A stretch of 64,000 nt of DNA from Planctomycetota bacterium (lineage in GTDB: Bacteria; Planctomycetota; Phycisphaerae; UBA1845): assembly GCA_024275565.1 (NCBI GenBank), contig JAJRYY010000173.1, forward strand, positions 1 through 64,000. Reading direction: 5' to 3'. The notes beneath the pieces were generated by a model. It did not search any database, was not told the DNA's origin, and saw only the letters and a program-made list of their open reading frames with translations. Position numbers and translations under genes: made by a program. Each line of letters begins with the position of its first letter. Position 1 is the stretch's first letter. Shown here piece by piece: positions 38,913 through 47,863 of this stretch.

Positions 38913-39782
38913 CTACAACCCGGTCAGCAACCACTCGAAGGGTTCGAGAATGCCACGCGGGGCGGAGTGCAGCGGAACGGAGACGATATTATCCGCACCA
39001 TCACTTCCAAACCCGATGGACCCGATCACACTGGCTGCGAAAAACGCGATGTTCTCGAAGCGTGAGTCGCACAAGTTCCACAATCGGTTGAGATTCGTTT
39101 TCGTGAAGGTAAGCGGGTTGTCGAACGCTTGTGGGCAGTAGTCGCTCTTGCAGAGGATGACCGAAATGGGGGTCTGGACCTTATGCCCAGTGCGAAGCCC
39201 AGAGAGCTGATCGATGTAGCTGAGCAGCTTGTATGCGAAGAAGTCTGCCTGGACATTTCCCATCGCGGCGACGGATGCATCGACGAGCAACATGATGGCT
39301 GCTGACTGTTGCAGGAGTCCGCGTATGGCGGTGTAGGTATAGGGCGCGTCGACTTCCGCCGCCAGCGATTCACCTGCCATATCGGGCATGACGAGATCGT
39401 ACCATTTTTCCCCCTCGCGTCGGTCCGCCACCTGCGAGTAGACCCAGTTCCACTGATCGACCTCGTTGGGTGTTTTGGGCGGAAAGATTCTGGCTGCAAT
39501 ATGGCTCATCACGGTCTGCTGAATGTTGATAGAATAAGGCCCCTTTGGAACGGCCTCGTAGTCTCCTGCGCGGCGACTGAGCATATCCAGGAGGTACCCG
39601 AGATAGACCGTTTTCCCGACATTGCTATCACCGATGACGGTAATGACGCAGGGTTTTCGGGCCTGTACGACGGACTCGTATGTGAGCGCCATTGGCGCCG
39701 AGCAATTGGCGCAAAAGACCACATCTTCCTCGTTGTCACAATGACAAATTAAACACCGTGTGATGCTGGCTGTCGCAGCCAT
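38913..39782 (-). CDS. Zinc-ribbon P-loop GTPase (double-GTPase-2-like)
   Basis: 289 residues from ATG 39782, which has AGGGGAG just upstream. Cys10, Cys13, Cys24 and Cys27 form a zinc ribbon. Walker A GDSNVGKT is at 51-58, a G3-like DMAGE at 134-138, and a base-recognition CKSD (211-214) replaces NKxD. The MLLVDAS strand precedes it. A helical insertion lies between G1 and G3. No membrane segment. The layout matches cytosolic GTPases encoded with GAP1 proteins; the exact subfamily is an inference. Confidence 0.75.
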   Translation of the reverse strand: MAATASITRCLICHCDNEEDVVFCANCSAPMALTYESVVQARKPCVITVIGDSNVGKTVYLGYLLDMLSRRAGDYEAVPKGPYSINIQQTVMSHIAARIFPPKTPNEVDQWNWVYSQVADRREGEKWYDLVMPDMAGESLAAEVDAPYTYTAIRGLLQQSAAIMLLVDASVAAMGNVQADFFAYKLLSYIDQLSGLRTGHKVQTPISVILCKSDYCPQAFDNPLTFTKTNLNRLWNLCDSRFENIAFFAASVIGSIGFGSDGADNIVSVPLHSAPRGILEPFEWLLTGL

Positions 39783-39843
39783 GGTTAAGCTCCCCTTGCG
39801 TATATTCCGTTCCCTGGCTTCTACCCGTTTGCTGCGTGCGTTA

Positions 39844-40884
39844 TCAATCTTCGATGGACGGTACTGCATCTAAATCGAGCGCACAGCGCACCCCGACATT
39901 GTGTGTCCGCCCCAGTGCAATCTGCCCGGTGCGAAACGTGCTGGTCGCCTGGGACTCGAAGTAGGTATCAAACGCCCCCCCGCGCACGCCCATCATCGGC
40001 ATCTCGCCCACGATGGGTGTCCGGTCCTCGGACATGATATGAAACTCTGTACTCACCCATTCCCAGATGTTACCGATAAGCTGCTGCGTGCAGTTTGGTG
40101 CAGCACCGCCTACATAATCGTCCACAGGCGCTGTCGTCGCGATCCCGGTACCCCAGACGTTGCAACGCGTGCAATCCATCGCGTCACCCCAAGGAAAACG
40201 TCGGAAGACGTCGGCTGAACTCTTGATCCGCCAGCTCGCCGCCATCTGCCACTCCGCCTCCGTAGGAAGACGCAGACCCGCCCAGGCAGCATAGGCAGTC
40301 GCCTCATACCAACTGATGCCAATCACGGGGTGTCGCGAACGACGTGCGTCATGACGCCCCTCTCGCCAGAATCTTGGTCCGAGCGTTCCGGAAAGATCCT
40401 GAAACTCGATCATGTGTGGCCAGATTTCTTCAGGCCAGAGATCAAGAGCATCGTACGCACCATCATCCACAAACGCCTGATAATCTTCATTGGTGACAGG
40501 GTGAATGGCGATGAAATACGGTTCTACATCAATGTCCATGTGCGCCTCGTCCGACTGCTCGTCGAGGGTCTGCGACAGGGTCGCCGCACCAGAGGGTACA
40601 AGCGCGAACCGATCTTCGAGAAGACCACACGCCTGCCTCCAGATGGCGTCCCCTTCCGGGTGGGAGGCCCACTTCTCCCGGTTACGCGCGACAATGCCAT
40701 AGCGCATCTGCTGGAGCAAACGCTTCAGAGGATCATTTTCGTGCTTCAAAGGTTGCGACGCAACGAAATCCGCAAGGAGCGAATCCGGTCCGGGTGGAGG
40801 CGGTTCCACTTTTTTGGGCGCGCGAACACTGACATCGCCTTCCTGCAAACCATCCTTTTTTCGACCAAACAATGTCAATGCCAT
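39844..40884 (-). CDS. Cytosolic FGE-sulfatase (SUMF1)-domain protein
   Basis: 346 residues with no signal peptide. Residues 1-90 are a Pro-rich then helical region ([13 protein letters not shown]). From about 95 the FGE-like fold is clear: ATLSQ...[59 protein letters not shown] and GVRCAL. The paired active-site cysteines of true formylglycine-generating enzymes are not seen, so ligand or protein binding is more likely than sulfatase activation. Lies 61 bp before the GTPase gene, as a probable partner. Confidence 0.85.
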   Translation of the reverse strand: MALTLFGRKKDGLQEGDVSVRAPKKVEPPPPGPDSLLADFVASQPLKHENDPLKRLLQQMRYGIVARNREKWASHPEGDAIWRQACGLLEDRFALVPSGAATLSQTLDEQSDEAHMDIDVEPYFIAIHPVTNEDYQAFVDDGAYDALDLWPEEIWPHMIEFQDLSGTLGPRFWREGRHDARRSRHPVIGISWYEATAYAAWAGLRLPTEAEWQMAASWRIKSSADVFRRFPWGDAMDCTRCNVWGTGIATTAPVDDYVGGAAPNCTQQLIGNIWEWVSTEFHIMSEDRTPIVGEMPMMGVRGGAFDTYFESQATSTFRTGQIALGRTHNVGVRCALDLDAVPSIED

Positions 40885-40946
40885 CGTGTTCCCCAGTCTC
40901 CGGTTGAATCCCCGTCTTGGTTCTCATAAGTCCCAACGCCAGTGTG

Positions 40947-40990
40947 AAGCCGCTTTATGGGACTCACGCCGATTCCAATTTATGGGACTC
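40947..40990. repeat. Direct repeat TTTATGGGACTCACGCCG (two copies)
   Basis: Two 18-bp copies, separated by about 7 bp, in the spacer between the coiled-coil gene and the FGE-like gene. Confidence 0.7.
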
Positions 40991-41005
40991 ACGCCGTTTC
41001 CTAAC

Positions 41006-41923
41006 CTATACCAGCCCTTTCATACGCCGCTTCGCATCTCTGCGGAGCTTGCGGAACTGATCTGCAACGCCCGTCGGACGGACGCCTTCTCCGTTATTAT
41101 CAACCTGCTGCGCGGGTTTCGGCTTGGGCGATGCGATGTCGATATCCGGCATCTCAAAAGAATGCTCCTCACGCACTTCCTGCCCCACGCCCACCCCGTC
41201 AACCATGTTCGGCGAGGATGCCACAGCTGATTCCATCGCAGCCTCCCCACCAGCTTCAGATCCGGACCCTCCTGGCGTTGCGCTGAAGCGCGACACCAGT
41301 TCACTACGCTGCTTGACCAGCTCTCCCCGATCTCGTTCGAGTTGACTTGAGAGTACGGTCATATTTTCACGCATCGCCTCAATCTCGCTCACCTGCTGAC
41401 GCAAACGAGATTCCTGCTCGCCGATTTCACGATCTCTTACAATGAACTCCTCTTCACGCTCCAGCATCCGGGAATGAAGCTCCTGAACCTCAACCTTGCT
41501 CTTGCTCAGGGATGCCTGCTCCGTCTCCAACTTGGAAATCTGCTCAGCAAACAGGACACGCTCCGCATCAAGTGCCTCACGCGATTCCCGGACCTTCGAG
41601 AATTCTTCCGTCAACGCCAGATCACGCTCTTCTATCGCCTGACCCCGTACATCAAAATCGTTCATCCGCTGGGTCATCTGTAATTCGCGTTCTTCCAAAG
41701 ATGCGATCCGCCGATCCAGTTCCACCGTCCGTTTCTCTATGCGCAACCGTTGACACGCAATTTCTTCGTGGCAGGCAAACAATTGGTCGGCACGCGTCCG
41801 GATAAGATGTAAAGCACGCGCAAAATCCGCCAATGCTTCATCGGCCAATCTTCGTATCGGTTCGACCACCGGAGGTGCCGGCAGCGACTCCCATGCGTAA
41901 TCTGCGTATTCTGCCTGTGTCAT
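41006..41923 (-). CDS. Coiled-coil protein with basic C-terminal motif
   Basis: 305 residues. Residues 25-215 are a continuous heptad-rich coiled coil (for example RTVELDRRIASLEERELQMTQ). An unstructured acidic linker (about 215-285) follows, then a basic C-terminal helix DQFRKLRRDAKRRMKGLV. No signal or membrane segment. It heads the FGE-GTPase-GAP1 set and is divergent from the giant coiled-coil gene, whose C-terminus carries a similar LQKFRMLRRLK motif. Scaffold function is inferred only. Confidence 0.8.
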   Translation of the reverse strand: MTQAEYADYAWESLPAPPVVEPIRRLADEALADFARALHLIRTRADQLFACHEEIACQRLRIEKRTVELDRRIASLEERELQMTQRMNDFDVRGQAIEERDLALTEEFSKVRESREALDAERVLFAEQISKLETEQASLSKSKVEVQELHSRMLEREEEFIVRDREIGEQESRLRQQVSEIEAMRENMTVLSSQLERDRGELVKQRSELVSRFSATPGGSGSEAGGEAAMESAVASSPNMVDGVGVGQEVREEHSFEMPDIDIASPKPKPAQQVDNNGEGVRPTGVADQFRKLRRDAKRRMKGLV

Positions 41924-42223
41924 CCCATCTTCCCCTACCAGGTCATCCCATCATTCCATCAGCCTTCATCTGCGATGGTATATTCGGACCTTGCTCCGCT
42001 CCATCCAAGCTTGCCGCAGCTTGTTGCGGTTCGCGGTACGCTTCACCCTCGAAATGTACGATACAAATGTGGGGAAAAGCACACGATATCGGTGACATGG
42101 TGGCATCGATACCACAGACATTGTGTCGGACCACAAGCAAGGTGTCATAATAAACCGACCATTCCGTGCTGGACTGGGAAATGACCACCGGGCGCGACCC
42201 ATAACAACACCTGCGTAAGAATC
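41924..42223. other. Divergent promoter region of two coiled-coil genes
   Basis: 300 bp between the two divergent genes, presumably with both promoters. No convincing -35/-10 pair could be fixed by eye, and short frames inside lack support. Confidence 0.45.
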
Positions 42224-45200
42224 ATGACAAATGAATCACAATCGCAATCGGACGCTGTGAACGATGTGGATGTCGCAAGCCTTATAGACATCGACGATCT
42301 GCAGACAGAGTTCTCGAACCTGATTACTTCGATCGAAGCTCGAACGTCCGAAGTAGACAATGCATTCTCCGGAGCGTGGCGCGATCTGGACGCCTGGCAG
42401 ACCGGTCTCAAGCAGTTCTCAAACGCGCTTCAGGAGCGCGAATCCACACTGAAGCAACGTCATGGCGAAACGGAAGCATCCCGGAACCAGCTCGAAGAGG
42501 AATTACGCGCTCTACAGGAACGCGAAACGCAGCTTCGAGACGTAGAATCTCAAATCGCCGCCCAGCGCGCACAGATAGAAACGAAACAAGGCGAGATCAC
42601 GGTCCAAAACTCCGCATTGAACGATCTTGTTGAGGTCCTCGAATCACGACAGGCGGAACTGGAAGCGCGGCAACAAGCCATCGTAGAACGTGAACAGGTC
42701 ATCGCCGACCGCGAAGATCAAATCTCCCACCGCGAACACGTCGTCTCAGAGCAGACGCAAACCCTCGAGGCTGCCCGGAAATCCGCATCCTCACAAACGG
42801 AAGACATAGATGCGCAGCGAAACGAGCTTCTGGAACAACGCGCACAACTCCAGACACAGCAAACCGCGCTTGAAACGCAGCAAGCATCGCTCGAATCCCA
42901 GAGTTCAGAGCTGAAATCACAACGTGATCAGATTGAATCGCAGCGTGCGGAACTGGAATCTCAACGTGCAGAAATTGAGGCTGCTCAATCTGAACTGAAA
43001 TCCGCCAGTGACGAGCTGGCAGCCACCAAAGCGGAGCTTGCGAAACAGTCTGAATCCATCGCAAGAGCGAAATCTGAAGTCGGTGAGCAAGCACAGACGG
43101 TCGAAGAACAGACCCGTGAGTTTCAGGAACAGACACAGATCTTCGAGCAGCAGAAGGTTGAGCTTGCCGAGCAGCGTGAAGAGGTCGCCACGCTGAAGCA
43201 ACAGCTAAGCACCAGTGAACAAGCCCTGCACAAAGCAAATGTAGAAATCGAACGCCAGCAGCAAGCGCTGAATACGCAACAGTCAGACCTGTCCCAGGTG
43301 CAGGCTCGCCTGGAATCCGAACAGGAACGCATTGCAGAAGAATGGGAACGCATCCGAACAACGCAGTCGGAAATTCTGAGTGCAGAAACCGCCACCGAAG
43401 CATCACAAGCCGAACTTGTCGCCCTGCAAAAGCAACTCGAAGCCGAACGCATGAAGATCGAATCCGAACGAGCGGCGATCGATCAGGAGCGGGAAAGCGT
43501 CGAGGAACTTGCCGGTAAAATCCGCAACGAATCCACCGGACTCGTCTCTGCCCGGGGTGAGATGGAGAGTGTACACGCTGAAATCGCCGACGAAAAACGC
43601 CGCATCGAGGCTGATTCCGCAAAACTCAACAAGCAACGCGAATCCCTGCAGGCTGCCCAGGAAAAACTGGAAGCACAGCATCGCAAGCTGCACGAGGAAC
43701 ACGCAAATCTCGAAACAGAAAGAAGAGCGTGGCAATCCCGGACGACCCAGCTCGAAACCGATCAAAAGGAACTGGAAGTCCGCCGCAACCATCTGGAATC
43801 GGAGGCTGCCCGACTCAACACCGAGCGTCAGGAAGTAGCCCAGTTACGCCAGCAGATCGAAACCGAACATGAAGAGTACGCATCGAAGCGTCAGCATCTC
43901 GATGGCGACCTCAAGGCTTTGGAGCAGACGCAACAGTCTCTCAACACCGAACGTAAATCACTCGAGGTCGAACGCACTTCATTGCTCGACGAGCAGACAA
44001 AGCTCAAAGAGCAGCTCGACAATCTTGCAAAACACCGCATGCAGCTCACCAAGGATCAGGGTACATTTGAGCACGAGCGTCAACAATTCCGTGAGCAGAA
44101 GCAGACATTTAAAGCCGAAAAAAGCAGTATCGCTGCAGACCGCACAGAAGCAAACGCAGCCATTGCGGAGTTAGCGGAGCTCGAACAGCGATTACACATC
44201 GAGCGTAAAACCCTGGAAAACGATCGCAAGACCATCGAGCAGGAGCGTACCCAGCTCACTGAAAACATCGCTCATTTCGAAGAGAGACAAGACCAGTTTG
44301 ACACACAGCAAACGCTCTTTGACGCCGAGTTCCAGCAGCTCAAGGAAGTACGCTCCGACCTCGAAGGCAAGGAACAGCAGCTCGCTGACGAACGAAACTC
44401 GCTCAAAATAAAGCGCAAAGAACTCAGTGCAGCAGAGGAGGCGTTTCGAACACGAGAGAACGAAATCGCAGCCGAACGCGAGCGCATCGCAGACGAACGT
44501 GGGCGACTCACTGCCCAACAGTCCGATCTCGCAGAGGGACGCAAAAAGCTGGATCAGGATCGACAGGAAACCCAGTCTCAAAAGCAGGAGCAAGAGGAAT
44601 CGCGATCAGCGCTCCGCGAGGAGCAACGTCGATTCCAGAGCGACAGAAAGCTTCTGGAAGAGCAGCTTGCGCAACTCAAAGCGAAACAAACGCACATCGA
44701 TACCGAACGCGACAGCCTGGCTGCTGACCGCAAGGATTTCGACGAAGCACGCCGCGCTTTCTTCGAGGAACAGGAACGCATCTCGGGCGAAGGAGATCGC
44801 CTGGGCGACGAGCGTCAACAGATTCACGGTGCTCGCGAAAAACTCGACTCCGAACGTGACAGGCTGGCCACTGAAAGGGACGTCCTTGAAGCTGCAAGGC
44901 GCGAATCCGAGCAAGCCCGACAGGAGCTTGAATCTGAACGCAACCAGCTTGCACAAAAACGCGCAGACCTCGAACAGCAGCAGCAAGCACTCCTGGCAGA
45001 ACGCGACGACCTGGAAGCAAGGTCAGCCTCCGCCAAAACCCAGATGGAGGAATCGCAATCAGCACAGGCTCAACTAGGTGCTCAGCAAACCGGCATCGAA
45101 GAACAACGCCGCGAACTGGAGGAGAAGACCACCGCACTCACCGCTCAACAGGCTGAGGTAGACCGTGCAAACGAATCAATTGCCAAGCTGCAGGCAGAGC

Positions 45201-45979
45201 TTGAGGAGCGAGAGGCCGATGCAAAGCGGGTCAGTGAAGAAATGGCAACTGAGCGGAAAGCACTCGACGAATGGAGGGAAAATCTCGAGCAATACCGCAA
45301 CTCCCTTGAAGCAAACATGAGTGCTGATGCATCGGTACAAAACAGAGAGTCGCCCCAGTCCGACGCTGCAGTGGAAGCATCCGAAGCAGCAAAGGAAGCG
45401 TCCCAGGTCGAACTCCGTGCCAACAAGGCAGCCGACGCTCTGCGACAAAAATTCATCGACAAAGCAAACGAAGTCGCAGATGTCGATATTGAAAAAGCCA
45501 AAGAACAGGCAGAAGCACAAGTCCACGCCTCAACCCACGATGCAACCAGACCCGGCAGCAAAACCCGGTCCAAATCCGACCAGCATCAAACCTCGGAAAA
45601 CGTCACACCTGACGGCAATAAAACGCCTGATAACAATGAGACACCCGAAGACCAGGCTTCGTCCGATAAGACGCCAACGGCAGAAAAAACCGTCGCTGCC
45701 GGTTCAAACGACGCCACGGGTTCAAACAACGCCACCGGTCCAAAAGACGACCCACGCACCACAAACGACACCTCAAGCAACACGGGCGGAGGGATCCCAC
45801 CCGAAATCGAAAAACTACTCGAAGGCGACGACGACGCCCTCCAGAAATTCCGGATGCTCCGACGCCTGAAGAGTGCGTCAGTCACCAACGATCAGATTCT
45901 CGAAATGGTCAAACAACAACAGCAAGCCGGTTCAAAACAAAGCTCGTCCGGTGCAAAACAGTGGTGGAAACGCTGGTAA
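42224..45979 (+). CDS. Giant coiled-coil protein (1251 residues)
   Basis: A short N-terminal segment (DVASLIDIDDLQTEFSNLITS) precedes nearly 1080 residues of uninterrupted coiled coil rich in Glu, Gln, Arg, Ala and Leu, with local repeats such as ESQRAELESQRAEIE. A disordered Thr/Asn/Asp/Lys-rich linker (about 1110-1200) leads to a compact C-terminus, LQKFRMLRRLKSASVTNDQILEMVK, ending AKQWWKRW. No signal peptide or membrane helix. Extended, such a coil could span over 100 nm, as in cytoskeletal or tethering proteins. Not related to a named family on sight. Confidence 0.88.
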   Translation: MTNESQSQSDAVNDVDVASLIDIDDLQTEFSNLITSIEARTSEVDNAFSGAWRDLDAWQTGLKQFSNALQERESTLKQRHGETEASRNQLEEELRALQERETQLRDVESQIAAQRAQIETKQGEITVQNSALNDLVEVLESRQAELEARQQAIVEREQVIADREDQISHREHVVSEQTQTLEAARKSASSQTEDIDAQRNELLEQRAQLQTQQTALETQQASLESQSSELKSQRDQIESQRAELESQRAEIEAAQSELKSASDELAATKAELAKQSESIARAKSEVGEQAQTVEEQTREFQEQTQIFEQQKVELAEQREEVATLKQQLSTSEQALHKANVEIERQQQALNTQQSDLSQVQARLESEQERIAEEWERIRTTQSEILSAETATEASQAELVALQKQLEAERMKIESERAAIDQERESVEELAGKIRNESTGLVSARGEMESVHAEIADEKRRIEADSAKLNKQRESLQAAQEKLEAQHRKLHEEHANLETERRAWQSRTTQLETDQKELEVRRNHLESEAARLNTERQEVAQLRQQIETEHEEYASKRQHLDGDLKALEQTQQSLNTERKSLEVERTSLLDEQTKLKEQLDNLAKHRMQLTKDQGTFEHERQQFREQKQTFKAEKSSIAADRTEANAAIAELAELEQRLHIERKTLENDRKTIEQERTQLTENIAHFEERQDQFDTQQTLFDAEFQQLKEVRSDLEGKEQQLADERNSLKIKRKELSAAEEAFRTRENEIAAERERIADERGRLTAQQSDLAEGRKKLDQDRQETQSQKQEQEESRSALREEQRRFQSDRKLLEEQLAQLKAKQTHIDTERDSLAADRKDFDEARRAFFEEQERISGEGDRLGDERQQIHGAREKLDSERDRLATERDVLEAARRESEQARQELESERNQLAQKRADLEQQQQALLAERDDLEARSASAKTQMEESQSAQAQLGAQQTGIEEQRRELEEKTTALTAQQAEVDRANESIAKLQAELEEREADAKRVSEEMATERKALDEWRENLEQYRNSLEANMSADASVQNRESPQSDAAVEASEAAKEASQVELRANKAADALRQKFIDKANEVADVDIEKAKEQAEAQVHASTHDATRPGSKTRSKSDQHQTSENVTPDGNKTPDNNETPEDQASSDKTPTAEKTVAAGSNDATGSNNATGPKDDPRTTNDTSSNTGGGIPPEIEKLLEGDDDALQKFRMLRRLKSASVTNDQILEMVKQQQQAGSKQSSSGAKQWWKRW

Positions 45980-45992
45980 GACCCAGATCAGC

Positions 45993-47528
45993 TCAATCCT
46001 GACCAGCCAGCGCACTCGCACCAGCCTCCACCGCCTCAACCGACGACTTCGGATCCTCCAATAATCCATTGACCGACAGAAACTCGGACACAGCATCCGC
46101 GACCACAACATGCCCAGGAGGCGTCCAATGCTGATCGTAGGTATAATAGACCTGCGTCCCACCGGCAGCCGCTTCCTGCAACACCCCCGTCAAGCTCAAA
46201 AATGGTACACCATGCTCACTGCTCCACGCCCCGACAACCGTCTCAACCGACGAAATATTCTTCAGCAGCGCAACCATGAAATCTTCACCATCCGGCAAAC
46301 CCTCAGCACGCAACGCCGCAAAATCTCGTACCTTCTCCGCCGGAAGTCGATCCCAGACCAGCGGCAGAACAACATGCACCTTCGTCGGAGCAAACACAAT
46401 GACCAGCCTCGCACCAGCAGAATCGCACATCTCCTTCATCTCTGCCAACACGCCCGACACCACCTTCCAGGGAGGGTTGATCCGAAACAGTTCTGCACTT
46501 TCCTTATTCTGCAATATCTGCTTCGGCGCAAATGAGTAATACTTCGCATCAGGACCGTCCGGTAAACCCACCGGCAGCCAGGACATCACATCCAGACCGG
46601 CAACATCACGATCCGCCCATATCGGACCAAACGCACCGATCAGCAATCCATCAAGCCCCTCAATGATCGGAGACTGCTTCACATAACGCTTCAATCGCTT
46701 CGAAAACCCCTCACCACCATCCCCCACAGACCCTACAGTTTCACCAGATCTCCCCGTTCCCCCTGCTTCCGCAGCTTCCGCAACTTTCCCAACTCCTGCA
46801 GCTTCCACGCTCCCGGGTTTCAGACGAAAATCATTGCCCTCATACAACATGCAAAGCACGACCTTCGCCGACATCCCCATCCCATGCTCAGAAAGCGACG
46901 CCCGATAATGCAGTGGCGAATATCCCGACATTCCCAGATTGTAGACCGCCACCCCAGATTGTCTCCCCACCAGCTCAGGCCAGACCTCACCATCCGACAC
47001 ACGCGACCCCTCAGCAAACGAGTCACCCAGCACCACCACGTCAAAAGCATCTCCAGCATCACGGTTCCGATAACCACGCGCATCAGACCGATATTCGCAC
47101 GCCACATCCGCAAACCCACCGCGGGCGTTCGGCAGGGTACGAGACGCTTCAGGTCGATCCTTATACGACACGGTAAATGTCTCGCTCGGAGGACGGTGAT
47201 AAGCAACGGAATCCCGGACATAATGCTCCTGATCCGGCGAACGGACCATAAAATCAACCAGCGCAATCGTCGGAACTCCGAAAATCAGCACCGCAATCAG
47301 CTGAAACCACCTCCGCTTATACTTGGCAGCCGGCGCCTGATCGATATACAGACCAATCACCGAGATGATCGCAAGACCGAAAAGCAACCCGAAATGGTCC
47401 CGGGAATAACGCCCCAGAAGCACATGCTTATCACGCGCAACCAGCTCCACAACATCGCTCGGCAGTATCCACGCAACCGCATTGCCAACCACCACAATCG
47501 CCAGAAATATCTTCTGCCGCAGATTCAT
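45993..47528 (-). CDS. SGNH/AlgX-like membrane protein
   Basis: 511 residues. Three N-terminal hydrophobic segments (residues 5-25, 47-62 and 74-92) anchor it. The periplasmic SGNH domain has VVVLGDSFAEGSRV (nucleophile Ser), MLYEGNDF (block III Asn) and the Asp-x-x-His of TYDQHWTPPGH, the AlgX/AlgJ-type arrangement. A Gly/Ala/Glu-rich insertion (about 245-275) is low complexity. A role in O-acetylation of an extracellular polysaccharide is a reasonable inference, but no polysaccharide genes lie nearby. Confidence 0.85.
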   Translation of the reverse strand: MNLRQKIFLAIVVVGNAVAWILPSDVVELVARDKHVLLGRYSRDHFGLLFGLAIISVIGLYIDQAPAAKYKRRWFQLIAVLIFGVPTIALVDFMVRSPDQEHYVRDSVAYHRPPSETFTVSYKDRPEASRTLPNARGGFADVACEYRSDARGYRNRDAGDAFDVVVLGDSFAEGSRVSDGEVWPELVGRQSGVAVYNLGMSGYSPLHYRASLSEHGMGMSAKVVLCMLYEGNDFRLKPGSVEAAGVGKVAEAAEAGGTGRSGETVGSVGDGGEGFSKRLKRYVKQSPIIEGLDGLLIGAFGPIWADRDVAGLDVMSWLPVGLPDGPDAKYYSFAPKQILQNKESAELFRINPPWKVVSGVLAEMKEMCDSAGARLVIVFAPTKVHVVLPLVWDRLPAEKVRDFAALRAEGLPDGEDFMVALLKNISSVETVVGAWSSEHGVPFLSLTGVLQEAAAGGTQVYYTYDQHWTPPGHVVVADAVSEFLSVNGLLEDPKSSVEAVEAGASALAGQD

Positions 47529-47863
47529 AACGAAGTTCCAGTTCCAAAGTACATCACAATTCTAATACCACATTCACCCGATACACGGACCAGAATAACG
47601 CAAACGCCGCCCCAAAAAACGCCTCAACCGTGTCATTATAGGTCAAACCAGTCGCAGCAAAAACGGACCCCTGGACACAGTACACCTTTTTGCTAAGGAA
47701 AACACCCCAATTGCCGATATACCTCGCACGGGAAATCGATCGGATATCCGGCATCGACAGGGCATCCAGCATCGACAGGATATCCGGCATCGACAAGACA
47801 TCAACGATGCACGAAACAACCATGGACCCCAATATATCTGACACCGGAGGGGAAATCGTCACC
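47529..47863. other. Divergent intergenic region with 18-bp repeats
   Basis: Three 18-bp units of GGATATCCGGCATCGACA (47742-47795) lie upstream of the diguanylate cyclase gene. The frame is open through them from 47690, but the ribosome site favours the start at 47864. Confidence 0.5.
47742..47795. repeat. 18-bp tandem repeat, three units
   Basis: Units 1 and 3 are identical and unit 2 differs at three positions. Confidence 0.85.

Noticed and set aside
39844..40884. Calling the FGE-domain protein a true formylglycine-generating sulfatase activator
   Set aside because: The active-site cysteine pair is not seen, there is no export signal and no sulfatase gene is nearby, so only the fold is claimed.
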